Numbered from the stretch's first letter, positions 33,775-42,158 are shown. The stretch: 64,000 nucleotides of DNA from Streptomyces flaveolus (GCF_014648815.1 NZ_BMRV01000013.1:62001-126000); one strand, 5' to 3'. Translations and numbers: made by a program. Notes: generated by a model from the letters alone, not told the origin.

Positions 33775-34523
33775 CGCTGTCCTCCGATGCGGGGCGTTTC
33801 GTGGGTGATGCGGAAAAGGAAGGTCAGCACGCCGTCCTGCCAGTCGTGGAGATGGTCGATCCGAGGGCTGAGCCCGTGGTCCAGGGCGTGCTGGACCAGG
33901 GCTCGCAGATCCGCGGTGTTGGAGGCGATGACGTAGACCTCGCCGCCGGGGGCCAGCAGGTCCTTCTCCACGATCTGGGCGAAGAACTTCGCCAGCAGCG
34001 GCGCGCCCACGCAGACGTTGCGTACGACGTCAGGGTCGTCACTGACGGTCTGGCTGACGGCGGGCGGGTTGAAGGTGACGACGTCCAGCCGAGCATCCTC
34101 CGGGAGAGCGTCGAAGACGTCGCTCACCGCAGGCAGGAACGTGGTGTCCGGGCGCTCGCCGACCAGGCGCCGGTAGTGGCCGGTGGTGGCGGCCACGCTC
34201 TCCGGGTGGACGTCGAGTGCGTGAATCTCCCGAGCGCCGCGGATGCCGGCCGCCACGGTCTCCACGCCCAGGCCCACGCCCATGGCGGCGTACCGGAGGC
34301 CGCGGGTCTCGATACGGCCGTCGAGCAGCCGCTCGTGGATCAGGCGGCTGGTCCAGCCGGGTATGAAGACGCCGGGCGGGACGTCGAACGTCCAGCCGTT
34401 CCACTCGTAGGAACGAGTGGTGTGCAGGTCCGCCTTGGGCTGGTTGAGGGCGACGATACGGTCGGCGGGCAGTGGTGGAGGCAACTGCTCCAGAAGAGCC
34501 TGGCCGATCGAGTGGTGGTCCAT
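33771..34523 (-). CDS. Class I SAM-dependent methyltransferase, HemK-like NPP motif
   Basis: A 250-residue methyltransferase starting at ATG 34523 behind AGGAAAGGA. The SAM-binding motif I reads YAAMGVGLGVETVAAG (residues 78-93). The acidic motif II follows in IHALDVHPES. Motif IV is FNPPAV (151-156), the NPP(Y/A) signature of enzymes that methylate planar or amide nitrogen. It therefore could N-methylate an intermediate of the locus; it could also act on protein or nucleic acid, but its operon position argues for the pathway. Translationally coupled to the DUF364 gene. Confidence 0.85.
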   Translation of the reverse strand: MDHHSIGQALLEQLPPPLPADRIVALNQPKADLHTTRSYEWNGWTFDVPPGVFIPGWTSRLIHERLLDGRIETRGLRYAAMGVGLGVETVAAGIRGAREIHALDVHPESVAATTGHYRRLVGERPDTTFLPAVSDVFDALPEDARLDVVTFNPPAVSQTVSDDPDVVRNVCVGAPLLAKFFAQIVEKDLLAPGGEVYVIASNTADLRALVQHALDHGLSPRIDHLHDWQDGVLTFLFRITHETPRIGGQR

Positions 34524-34626
34524 GGGGTCCTTTCCTCGTCATACGACGGGGCGATGCGCCCACGTCGAAGTGCGGTCCGCCGGCGGGACGTTCACGCCTG
34601 CCCGGCAGACCGTGGCGCGCGGTGAC

Positions 34627-35637
34627 TCAGTCCTTGAGTTCGCGCAGGTAGGTGGCGAACTTCTCCAGGCCGTCGATGTTGCGGGGCCCGCTGATACCCT
34701 CGTTGTAGTCGAGGACGAAGAAGTTGTCCTTCTTCACGGCCGGGAGTTCCCTGGTGTGCGGGGACTTCTTCAGGAAGTCGATCTTCTTCTCGGCGGGCAG
34801 GTCGCCGTAGTCGAGGATCACGATGACTTCGGGCTCGCTCTCGGCCACGGATTCCCAGTTGACCTGGGTCCAGCGCTCGTCGAGGCCGTCGAACACGTTC
34901 CTGCCGCCCGCCGTCTTGATGATGTCGTTGGGCGGCACCTGGTTGCCCGCGGTGAACGGCTGGTCGGTGCCGGAGTCATAGAGGAAGACAGGAACCGGAT
35001 CGCCCTTCGGGGTCTTGGCCTCGACCTCCTCCACGCGCTTCTTCAACCCGTCAACGACTTCCGTGGCCTTCTCGTCGACCCGGAAGATCTTGCCGAGCCG
35101 TTCGAGGTCGGTGTAGAGAGCCTGGAAGGGGCTCAACTTCTCGGGGTAACCGGGGTAGTTGAAGCAGCTCTCGGTGTGCATGAAGCTCTGGATGCCGAGC
35201 TTGTCCAGGATCTCGGGCGTGATGCCCCGCTCGTCCTTGAAGCCGGAGTTCCAGCCGGCCACCACGAAGTCGGACTTGGCCTCGACCACGACCTCCTTGT
35301 TCAGGAGGTCGTCGCTGAGCATCTTCACCTTCGCGTACTCGGAAGCCCACGGGGACTCACTCACCGGCGGGTTCGCGGGCGGCATCACATAGCCGTGCAC
35401 GTGCTCGGTCAGACCGAGGGCGAACAGCTTGTCCGCGCTGCCGCCTTCGTAGGCGACGGCCCGCTCGGGCACCTTGTACTCCACCGGTTCACCGCACCGC
35501 TTGACGGTGACGGTGCCGGAATCCTTGGCGTCCGATTCGACCTCGGCACCACATCCGCTGAGCGCCAGGGCCGCCGCCAGGGCGGAGCCGAGAGCGGCAG
35601 GCCGGCGGACCATCGTGAAGTATCGGGTTGTACGCAT
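34627..35637 (-). CDS. FecB-type metal-chelate binding lipoprotein
   Basis: A 336-residue secreted lipoprotein. The signal peptide ends in the lipobox LALSGCG with Cys29 as the lipidated residue. The rest is a class III binding protein (helical-backbone bilobe): VPERAVAYEGGSADKLFALG at the N-lobe, EPEVIVILDYGDLPAEKKID in the C-lobe, as in siderophore or cobalamin receptors. It captures the metal complex outside the membrane and hands it to the permease encoded upstream. A gap of about 100 bp follows before the methyltransferase gene; it holds no obvious terminator. Confidence 0.9.
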   Translation of the reverse strand: MRTTRYFTMVRRPAALGSALAAALALSGCGAEVESDAKDSGTVTVKRCGEPVEYKVPERAVAYEGGSADKLFALGLTEHVHGYVMPPANPPVSESPWASEYAKVKMLSDDLLNKEVVVEAKSDFVVAGWNSGFKDERGITPEILDKLGIQSFMHTESCFNYPGYPEKLSPFQALYTDLERLGKIFRVDEKATEVVDGLKKRVEEVEAKTPKGDPVPVFLYDSGTDQPFTAGNQVPPNDIIKTAGGRNVFDGLDERWTQVNWESVAESEPEVIVILDYGDLPAEKKIDFLKKSPHTRELPAVKKDNFFVLDYNEGISGPRNIDGLEKFATYLRELKD

Positions 35638-35651
35638 GCGTGAGCAGCCTT

Positions 35652-36425
35652 TCAGCGGGTGGAGTCGAGCGAATACAGGAGCTGGGGATCACCCGTCAGC
35701 GGGTGCGGGACGACGCTGGCCTTGACGCCGAAGACATCGGCAACGAGGTCCGTCGTCAGCACGTCGGCAGGCGCACCGGAGGCGACCAGGCGGCCTTGGG
35801 AGAGCACGCCGAGCCGGTCGCAGGCCGCAGCGGCGAGGTTGAGGTCGTGCAGGACGACCAGGACAGTGAGCCCGGAGGCACGCAGCAGTGAGAGCAGGTC
35901 GACCTGGTGGCGGACGTCCAGGTGATTGGTCGGCTCGTCCAGGACGAGGATCTCCGGTTCCTGCACGAGTGCGCGGGCCAGCAGGACGCGCTGGCGCTCG
36001 CCGCCCGAAAGCGTCAGAACGCCCCGGTGCGCGAGGTGTCCGATGTCGAGCTGGTTCATCGCCCACCCGCACAGTTCGCGTTCCCGGCCACTGAGCGCCT
36101 GGTTGCCGCGCAGATGGGGAGCGCGTCCGAGCGCGACGACCTCCTCGACCGTGAAATCGAAGTCGACGCCGCCGTCCTGGGTCATGGCCGCGATGGTTCG
36201 TGCGCTGTGGCGCATCGGGAGCCGGGTCAGGTCCTGCTCACCTACCCAGACGGTTCCGGAGCTGGGACGCAGTGCCCGGTAGACGCACCGCAGCGCGGTG
36301 GACTTGCCGCTTCCGTTGGGCCCCACGAGTCCCACCACCCGAGCGGCCGGCACCTCCAGGGACAGGTCGCGCACGAGGCTCTTCCCGTCCATCGCCACGG
36401 AGAGTCCATCGAGTTTCAGGTCCAT
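35652..36425 (-). CDS. FecE-type ABC transporter ATP-binding protein
   Basis: A 257-residue ATPase. Walker A is GPNGSGKST at 35-43, the Q-loop area is MTQDGG, the signature LSGGERQRV lies near 139-147, Walker B EILVLDEPTNHLD near 155, and the switch His in VVLHDLNLAAA. This matches iron-siderophore/cobalamin importers (FecE/BtuD type). The start lies 1 bp after the permease stop. It energises uptake of the metal complex. Confidence 0.93.
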   Translation of the reverse strand: MDLKLDGLSVAMDGKSLVRDLSLEVPAARVVGLVGPNGSGKSTALRCVYRALRPSSGTVWVGEQDLTRLPMRHSARTIAAMTQDGGVDFDFTVEEVVALGRAPHLRGNQALSGRERELCGWAMNQLDIGHLAHRGVLTLSGGERQRVLLARALVQEPEILVLDEPTNHLDVRHQVDLLSLLRASGLTVLVVLHDLNLAAAACDRLGVLSQGRLVASGAPADVLTTDLVADVFGVKASVVPHPLTGDPQLLYSLDSTR

Positions 36426-36426
36426 G

Positions 36427-37566
36427 TCAGCGCCCTCCGAAGGTGTAGCCCCGGCGGCGCATCAGGGCGATGAAGACGGGCACTCCCACGAGCGCGGTGA
36501 TGACCCCGAGCGGCAGTTCGCGCGGGGCGACCAGCGTGCGCGCCGCCAGATCGACCCACACCATGAAGATCGCTCCGACCAGTGGGGCCACGGCGAGCAC
36601 GCGGGCGTGCGTGGCTCCGACGACCATCCGCACCACGTGCGGCATGACGAGTCCGACGAAGGCGATGGCGCCGCTGACGGCGACCATGACGCCCGTGACG
36701 AGCGAGACGAGCACCAGCAGCACCCTGCGGTTCCGGTCGGGGTCGAAGCCCAGGCTCGCGGCGGTCTCGTCGCCGAGGGAGAGAACGTCCAGTGTCCGCC
36801 CGTACCCGTACAGGACCCCGAGTCCGGCCATCACCACAGCGGAGACGACGGGCAACACACCCCAGGTCGCGGCACCGAAACTGCCCATCGTCCAGTACAG
36901 GACCATGCTCGTCGCCTCGCTGTCCGGCGCGAAGTAGATAATCAGGCTCATGACAGCCTGAAAACCCAGCGACATGGCCACGCCCGTCAGCACGAGGCGT
37001 GGCGGGGACAGCACGCCCCTGCTGGAGGAAGCGGCGTACACCAGGAGCGAGGCGACGAGAGCGCCGGCGAAGGCGCCGACGGAGACGGCATAGAGGCCGA
37101 GAGCGGCCAGCCCTCCGGTGACCGTCACGCCGACGGCACCTACGGAGGCGCCCGAGGAGACACCGAGTACGAAGGGGTCGGCCAGCGCGTTGCGCACCAT
37201 GGCCTGGATCGCCGCTCCGACCGCGCTCAGCCCGGCGCCCACCAGTGCCGCCAACAGCACGCGCGGCGTACGGATCTGCCAGATGATCTGATATGTCGTC
37301 ACGTCGTCCGCAGCGATGCGCCCTCCACTGAGAGCCGCCCACAGGTGACGGGCGGTCTCCCCCGGTGCGACGGCCGCGGGGCCCAGTCCGATGGCGACGA
37401 CGACGGACACGAGCAGGACGGCGGCCAGCACCGCACAGCTGAGCAGCAGCACTCCCCGGGGCGCGAGCCGGCCCCGAACAGCCACCGCGGGCCGGGACGC
37501 TGACGCCTCGGCCGGGCCGACCGTGCCGCCGTCGGCCGAGGACACGGAGACCGAGGGCAGACGCAT
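36427..37566 (-). CDS. FecCD-type ABC transporter permease
   Basis: A 379-residue polytopic membrane protein with about nine to ten helices. It carries the typical segments RTPRVLLAALVGAGLSAVGA, NALADPFVLGVSSGASVGA, the ATPase-coupling loop GDETAASLGFDPDRNRRVL, and GLVMPHVVRMVVG. A single permease gene implies a homodimeric channel. ATG 37566 is preferred (GAAGG 8 bases upstream); GTG 37581 is an alternative. It is the first gene of the seven-gene operon, and a Zur/Fur-type inverted repeat lies 28 bp upstream, so transcription should be shut off when the metal is plentiful. Confidence 0.92.
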   Translation of the reverse strand: MRLPSVSVSSADGGTVGPAEASASRPAVAVRGRLAPRGVLLLSCAVLAAVLLVSVVVAIGLGPAAVAPGETARHLWAALSGGRIAADDVTTYQIIWQIRTPRVLLAALVGAGLSAVGAAIQAMVRNALADPFVLGVSSGASVGAVGVTVTGGLAALGLYAVSVGAFAGALVASLLVYAASSSRGVLSPPRLVLTGVAMSLGFQAVMSLIIYFAPDSEATSMVLYWTMGSFGAATWGVLPVVSAVVMAGLGVLYGYGRTLDVLSLGDETAASLGFDPDRNRRVLLVLVSLVTGVMVAVSGAIAFVGLVMPHVVRMVVGATHARVLAVAPLVGAIFMVWVDLAARTLVAPRELPLGVITALVGVPVFIALMRRRGYTFGGR

Positions 37567-37594
37567 GCGCGGCACCTTCACCTTCGCTCGCTAA

Positions 37595-37609
37595 TGACAA
37601 TCATGTTCA
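37595..37609 (-). promoter_or_regulatory. Zur/Fur-type operator upstream of the import/biosynthesis operon
   Basis: TGACAATCATGTTCA is a 7-1-7 inverted repeat that matches the streptomycete Zur pattern TGAAAATCATTTTCA at 13 of 15 positions. It also resembles a Fur box. It does not resemble the DmdR/IdeR iron box (TTAGGTTAGG...). It lies 28 bp from the permease ATG, where a bound repressor would block transcription. Confidence 0.65.
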
Positions 37610-37712
37610 TATGTGGAACCTAGCATGCGCCCCGACCGAGCAGACAGCCCCAGCCGGCAGGTGACACAGGATCACGGCACCGCCCTCGATGCGACGACCG
37701 ATGGCACTCTAA

Positions 37713-37727
37713 TGGAAACGATTATCA
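37713..37727 (+). promoter_or_regulatory. Zur/Fur-type operator upstream of the divergent MFS gene
   Basis: TGGAAACGATTATCA matches TGAAAACGATTTTCA at 13 of 15 positions and sits within TAATGG...CACTACGGT, probably overlapping the promoter. It is the second such element in this 300-bp divergent region, one for each transcript. Confidence 0.65.
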
Positions 37728-37865
37728 CTACGGTAGTGTGTTGCCGGCGCCGCGCTGTCCGCCGTGTGCCAGGCCGGTCCCGTCGCTCAACCTCACCGTC
37801 CGGCAGGGACGTTGCAGCCGGTGCGTATCCGATCCGTCGCCCCAACAGGACAGGAGTGTGCCCCC

Positions 37866-39149
37866 GTGCCCACCCCCTCCGCCCCTCCCACCGCCGCCAA
37901 GTCTCCGCGCCTCAAGCAGCATCCGATCCTGTTCGACCTGGCCTTTCTCCGCCTCTGGACGGGCGCCACCGCATCGGGCCTGGCCACCTGGGCCCTGCCC
38001 TTCGTCCTCGGCCTCGCCGTCTTCGACCGGACCCTGGCAGCGACCGACCTCGGCCTGCTGCTCGCGGCGCGCACCGTCGGGTTCCTCGCCGCGGTGCCCG
38101 TGGCCGGGGTGCTGGCCGACCGGCACTCTCGCCGGGGCGTCGTGCTGTGGGCCGGGCTCGCCGCCGGAACCGCGGCCCCTGTGATCGCCGCGGGGCTGGA
38201 CCGGTCGGTGCTGCTGATGGCGGCGGCCGCCGCCGTGGCCGGAGCGGGCCAAGGCGCCTGCCGACCCGCCTTCCAGGCCCTCGCCGCCGAGGTGGTCGAC
38301 GTCGGCCGCAGGCAGCAGGCCAATGCCGCCATGACCCTGTCGGTCCGGGTCACCACGCTCGTGGGCCCCTCCCTGGCCGCGCTGCTCGCCGCCTTCCTGG
38401 ACATCTGGGCACTGCTGGTGGGCATCGGGCTGCTCTGGCTGGTCGCCGCCTGCGTTCCCGGACGCGGCGCAAGGCCGGGGACTGCGGAAGACACGTCGGA
38501 GCCCTCGGCGGGGACGCGCAGGGCGTCCTTTGCGGCCGAGTTCGCCGAAGGTGTCCGCGAGGCCCGCAGACACCCGTGGTTTCTTGCCGGCCTGGGCGCG
38601 CTGACGGCCGTGATAGCCACCGGCTACTCCGCGACCGGCGTCGCCCTTCCCCTGGTCAGCAGGGACGAGTACGGGACCGAGGTCGTGCTCGCGGGTGCGA
38701 TGACCGCCTACACCGCGGGAGCACTGGGCGGTGCACTCCTCATGGCCCGCTGGCACCCCCGCTCCCCCGGCCGGGTCGCCCTGGCGGGCCTGGCCTCCTA
38801 CGGCTTCGCCCCGCTCAGCCTCGTGTTCCCCGTGCACCCGGCCTTCGTGATGGCCGCCTACGCGGTCGCGGGCATCGGCATCGAACTGTTCAACGTGCCG
38901 TGGTTCACCGCCGCCCAGCGCGAGGTCGCCCCGGACAAACTGGCCCGGGTCTCCTCCCTGGACTTCCTGCTCTCCTACGGCCTCGCGCCGGTGGGTCTCA
39001 CCGTCATCGCCCCCGCCGTCGACACTTTCGGCACCACAGCGGTCCTCGCGGGCTGCGCGGTCATCTGCTTCGCAGCACCGGCTGCCGCCGCCCTCGTCCC
39101 GAGCGCCCGAACCTTCTCCCGGGCCCCCGCCCGCAGCGACACCCCCTGA
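37866..39149 (+). CDS. MFS transporter (putative metallophore exporter)
   Basis: A 427-residue major facilitator with about twelve helices of the DHA/MFS_1/MFS_3 type (EntS-like). It shows LRLWTGATASGLATWALPFV at helix 1, VAGVLADRHSRRGVVLW in the helix 2-3 loop, a long central loop around residue 205, and FNVPWFTAAQREVAPDKLAR in the second half. GTG 37866 has AGGAG 9 bases upstream. Because it diverges from a binding-protein-dependent importer, shares a Zur/Fur-type control region and resembles siderophore exporters, it probably secretes the ligand that the ABC system takes back with bound metal. Confidence 0.85.
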   Translation: MPTPSAPPTAAKSPRLKQHPILFDLAFLRLWTGATASGLATWALPFVLGLAVFDRTLAATDLGLLLAARTVGFLAAVPVAGVLADRHSRRGVVLWAGLAAGTAAPVIAAGLDRSVLLMAAAAAVAGAGQGACRPAFQALAAEVVDVGRRQQANAAMTLSVRVTTLVGPSLAALLAAFLDIWALLVGIGLLWLVAACVPGRGARPGTAEDTSEPSAGTRRASFAAEFAEGVREARRHPWFLAGLGALTAVIATGYSATGVALPLVSRDEYGTEVVLAGAMTAYTAGALGGALLMARWHPRSPGRVALAGLASYGFAPLSLVFPVHPAFVMAAYAVAGIGIELFNVPWFTAAQREVAPDKLARVSSLDFLLSYGLAPVGLTVIAPAVDTFGTTAVLAGCAVICFAAPAAAALVPSARTFSRAPARSDTP

Positions 39150-39696
39150 CTGCCACGGCGAGCAACACCCCCCGGTGGGACCACCTGTGGGCTTGCGACG
39201 ACGGCACCTGCGACGCCCTGGTGGTCGCCGCAGCCGGGTCATCGGTGACGTCGCCCTGTACCGGCGCCCGGGCCGGGTTGCGCGCGCTGCCGGCCACGCC
39301 ACGCTTCGCACCGCGCACTCGCGTACACCCGTACCGGCCGGCGTGCTGCCCCGGCACCGCGACCCCACCGCCGAGCACATCGGTCAGCAGCTCGACCGTT
39401 CCGCGAAGACGTAGCGGCATTCATCCCAGGCCCTTGAGATTCGCAGCGCCACTGCGGAAGATGACCGCAGGATCCGCCCCTCACGCAGTTCATTGCCGGT
39501 TGAGATGGCCAGGCGAAGGAGCGGACCCGTAGCCACCTCGACGCCGCTCAGGCCTACTTGGTGGATCTGCCGAGCGTCGGCCTCTCCGCAACCTCGAGTT
39601 CCCGCTCGTCCACGACAAGTACTGTCGCCCGTGGGAACGCGGCCTCCGCCCGGTAATGGCCGGATGCGGCGCGGAACACGGCTCCGGGTTGGGCGA
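39150..39696. other. Region without an intact gene
   Basis: About 550 bp downstream of the MFS gene. A plus-strand frame at 39175-39414 has a protein-like end (SRTPVPAGVLPRHRDPTAEH) but no identifiable motif. The rest appears non-coding and leads into an IS5 fragment. Confidence 0.3.
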
Positions 39697-39772
39697 TTTC
39701 CGCCGGGTGGCAGAGCGCACGATCGCCCGGATGCATGGATTCCGACGCCTGCGCTCGACCTATGAGGGCGAT
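39697..39772 (+). pseudogene. IS5-family transposase C-terminal scrap
   Basis: FRRVAERTIARMHGFRRLRS on the plus strand is the conserved ERTI-W/R-x-H-x-FRRLR segment of IS5-type transposases. Sequence on both sides no longer matches. It is the third IS5-type scrap in the window. Confidence 0.65.
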
Positions 39773-39973
39773 CACCAGAACGGCACCGGACAGTACCACC
39801 CTCCCGCGCATGGCGCCTTCGTCCCGGGTTGCATGTACCTGGTCGGCGTACGAGAGTTGAAGAAGAGGTTCCTCACCTTCCCCCTTGAGATTCAGCCACG
39901 TACACGTGGCAGGACCCGTCCTCATGCAGGGTCCGATCATGCCTGACCGGGCCTGCGGAAACGGAGTACCGGA

Positions 39974-40930
39974 ATGGCCATCAACGAGAGTGTGACAGGC
40001 AACGACAGCGTGGCGATCACCGGAACCGCCACGCCGGGCGAACGAACCGTGGGAGTCGGGGGGCGGGGAGACGCCGTAGGCGTTCAAGGCAAGGGCGCCC
40101 GCTGGCATGGTGTCGAGGGCGTGAGTTCCAGCGAGATCGGAGGCGCCGGGGTCTACGGAGCCGGTGCCTCCGGCGGAGCCGGGGTGGTAGGCGAGACGTC
40201 GGGCCGCTTCAACCCCGCCGTGTACGGCAAGCACAGTGGCTCGGAGGGTATCGGCGTGCTCGGTGAGGCTGACAACGGCGCCGGCACGGCCGGGAAATCC
40301 AAGAGCTGGGTAGGGGTGCACGGGTCATCGGAGAGCACGACCGGCGGTAGCGGCGTCTGGGGCGAGCACAAGGGCGCTGGTACCGGGACGATCGGCTTCA
40401 GCGCCCAAGGTGTCGGCGTGCACGGCCGGGGAGGCCGCCTCGCCGGCTTCTTCGAGGGAAACGTCGAGGTCACCGGTGACCTCGTGCTGACGGGGGGAGA
40501 CGTGGCCGAGCAGTTCGACGTGGCCGTTCAGGGCACCGGCACCGACCGGCTCGGTCCGGGCACGGTGGTCACCTTCGACGACGAGGGTGCGCTGACACCA
40601 TGCGCGGATGCATACGACAGGCGTGTGGCGGGCGTGGTGTCAGGCGCGGGTGACCGCGTTCCGGCACTCGTCCTGGACCGCCGGGAGCCCGGAGCCGGCC
40701 GAGCGGGCACTGTCCGTCAAGCAGTTGCCGTCACCGGCAAGGTCTGGTCCCGTGCCGACGCGTCGTCGAGGCCGATTCACGTCGGCGACCTCCTGACGAC
40801 CTCCCCGACTCCTGGACACACCATGGTGGCGACCGATCGTGACGCGGCATTCGGCGCCGTCCTCGGGAAAGCCCTTACGCCTTTGGTTTCCGGGACCGGA
40901 ATGGTCCTGGTCCTCGTCGGCCTGGGGTGA
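39974..40930 (+). CDS. Glycine-rich repeat protein with a C-terminal beta domain, surface- or phage-tail-like
   Basis: A 318-residue protein behind GGAAACGGAG. Residues 25-160 consist of short irregular repeats of the form G-V-x-G-x-G/S (GVGGRGDAVGVQGKGARWHG, GVLGEADNGAGTAGKSKSWV, GVHGRGGR), suggesting a beta-helix or beta-prism stalk. From about 165 it changes to GDLVLTGGDVAEQFDV, then TVVTFDDEGALTP, RRVAGVVSG and GDLLTTSPTPGHTMVATD, a compact beta-rich end domain reminiscent of tail-fibre/collar and S74-related ends. There is no signal peptide and no Cys except one. Function is unknown. It is followed 90 bp downstream by a gene for an Ig-like companion. Confidence 0.65.
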   Translation: MAINESVTGNDSVAITGTATPGERTVGVGGRGDAVGVQGKGARWHGVEGVSSSEIGGAGVYGAGASGGAGVVGETSGRFNPAVYGKHSGSEGIGVLGEADNGAGTAGKSKSWVGVHGSSESTTGGSGVWGEHKGAGTGTIGFSAQGVGVHGRGGRLAGFFEGNVEVTGDLVLTGGDVAEQFDVAVQGTGTDRLGPGTVVTFDDEGALTPCADAYDRRVAGVVSGAGDRVPALVLDRREPGAGRAGTVRQAVAVTGKVWSRADASSRPIHVGDLLTTSPTPGHTMVATDRDAAFGAVLGKALTPLVSGTGMVLVLVGLG

Positions 40931-41020
40931 CACCCCGGATCCCGGCTTCGAGTGCCGTCGCAGCGGGTGGCGCTCGAAGCCCCGGACATGTACCGATTCG
41001 AAGCAGTGAGGCATCCGATC

Positions 41021-41518
41021 ATGCCAGAACTACGGCAGGCGATTCACAGTGCCCGTGACCGAGGCGTACTGCCTCAGTACAGGTCTGACGGGAATGTGCG
41101 TCAACTCGTGAGGCGCCTCGATATGCTCGCACCGATCTCCACGCGCCAACTCATCGCGTTGCTCGACAGCTTGCACATCGTAGGTGAGCCTCAGCATCCT
41201 CCGGTCGAGCCACCGCCCCCGCCGATCACGAAACCTCAGATCACGGTGCGGACGGAAGGAGCCGGTGATTCCGCTGTCTTCCTGATCGACGGTGTCCGCT
41301 TCGTCGGCGACACCACCGTCACCGTCAGGGTGGTCGACGACGCACTCAGCCAGCGAACCTTCCAACAGACCTCGGATTCCGGAGGCGAGCTCCACATGCG
41401 TCAGAGCATCCCGTGCCTTTCCGGTCTTCCGCTTCACATCTCGGCAACCGACAGCAGGCCCGACCGAGACCCCACGGGTGTCCTGTGGAGCAACACCGTC
41501 ACGCTTCCCTGCCCGTGA
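41021..41518 (+). CDS. Hypothetical protein with a proline hinge and an Ig-like C-terminal half
   Basis: A 165-residue protein. The N-terminal 70 residues are helical (MPELRQAIHSARDRGVLPQY, RQLVRRLDMLAPISTRQLIA). A hinge VEPPPPPITKP follows, then a beta-rich part (VFLIDGVRFVGDTTVTVRVV, HISATDSRPD) resembling an Ig-like fold. ATG 41021 is favoured by GTGAGG about 10 bases upstream; ATG 40988 would add 11 residues. No signal peptide. It probably works with the repeat protein encoded just upstream, as the two are isolated together between mobile debris and an Rrf2 gene. Confidence 0.55.
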   Translation: MPELRQAIHSARDRGVLPQYRSDGNVRQLVRRLDMLAPISTRQLIALLDSLHIVGEPQHPPVEPPPPPITKPQITVRTEGAGDSAVFLIDGVRFVGDTTVTVRVVDDALSQRTFQQTSDSGGELHMRQSIPCLSGLPLHISATDSRPDRDPTGVLWSNTVTLPCP

Positions 41519-41564
41519 GGGGAGCAGCACTCATTTCCGTCCACGCACCCGCGGGACCAGTCGA

Positions 41565-41593
41565 GTTCGCCGACCGCGTGGAGATCGGCGAAC
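41565..41593 (+). terminator. Hairpin after the repeat-protein gene pair
   Basis: GTTCGCCGA and TCGGCGAAC form a perfect 9-bp stem with an 11-base loop, 46 bp after the stop codon at 41518 and before the convergent Rrf2 gene. Likely bidirectional terminator. Confidence 0.6.
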
Positions 41594-41644
41594 AGTCCGG
41601 GCTCCGATGGGGATCTCGGTGACGTCAGGGCGTAAGCGGGGAGG

Positions 41645-42079
41645 CTAGCGAGGTGCCGCGAGTACGTCCCGGAGTACGTTCTCGAGCGTGACGCGGGCCA
41701 GCTCGCGTCTCAGGGTCTCCTCGATGCCCTCGTAGATGCCCCGCATCGCCGGCTGGATGCCGTAGCCCACCACGCAGCCCTGGTCCGGGGTGGCGCGGTG
41801 CATCGCGAACAGCGGGCCGGGTTCCACTGCCTCGTACACGTCGAGCAGGGTGATCGACCCCAGCTCGCGCGCCAGCGACCAGCCCGCGCCCACGCCCCGC
41901 CGGGACTCCACGAGTCCGGCCCTGCGCAGCTCGCCGAGCAGCCGCCTGATCACCACGGGATTGGTGTTCGCGCTGGTCGCGATCTGTTCGGAGGTGGCGA
42001 TCTCGTGGCCCTGGCGCTGGTAGAGGCCGATCCAGGCCAGCGCGTGGGCGGCGATGGTCAACCTGCTGTTGGCACTCAT
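41645..42079 (-). CDS. Rrf2-family transcriptional regulator
   Basis: A 144-residue regulator starting at ATG 42079 behind GAGGAGGGG. The winged HTH covers about residues 5-75 (SRLTIAAHALAWIGLY, EQIATSANTNPVVIRRLLGE, LRRAGLVESRRGVGAGWSLA). It has a single Cys in the C-terminal part (DQGCVVGYG) rather than the three-Cys cluster set of IscR or NsrR, so it probably is not an Fe-S sensor; YwnA-type members of this family sense small molecules or thiol stress. It diverges from an SDR gene over a region with several TTACGAC palindromes. Confidence 0.87.
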   Translation of the reverse strand: MSANSRLTIAAHALAWIGLYQRQGHEIATSEQIATSANTNPVVIRRLLGELRRAGLVESRRGVGAGWSLARELGSITLLDVYEAVEPGPLFAMHRATPDQGCVVGYGIQPAMRGIYEGIEETLRRELARVTLENVLRDVLAAPR

Positions 42080-42110
42080 GAACCCCTCCTCTCGGCCGCA
42101 ACGCTTTATG

Positions 42111-42158
42111 TTACGACAGCACAGTCGTAACAGCGAGGGTTGCGACAGAGTGTCGTAA
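42111..42158 (+). promoter_or_regulatory. Operator array between the Rrf2 and SDR genes
   Basis: TTACGAC...GTCGTAA (42111-42130) is a perfect 7-bp inverted repeat with a 6-bp spacer. TTGCGACA...TGTCGTAA (42140-42158) is a second one with a 3-bp spacer, and a half site GTTACGAC follows at about 42167. These are the expected sites of the Rrf2 regulator, covering both divergent promoters. Confidence 0.75.

Noticed and set aside
31119..35643. Several long plus-strand frames (31119-32222, 32839-33936, 34417-35643)
   Set aside because: All are antisense of the metallophore operon, where the minus-strand genes have clear motifs and 1-43 bp overlaps.
37595..37727. DmdR/IdeR iron box
   Set aside because: The repeats lack the TTAGGTTAGGC core of actinobacterial iron boxes and match TGAAAAT-type Zur/Fur sites instead. 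The metal remains undecided.
30993..39149. Classical siderophore cluster
   Set aside because: No NRPS, IucA/IucC synthetase or hydroxylase gene is present, so a standard siderophore route is excluded from the visible genes.
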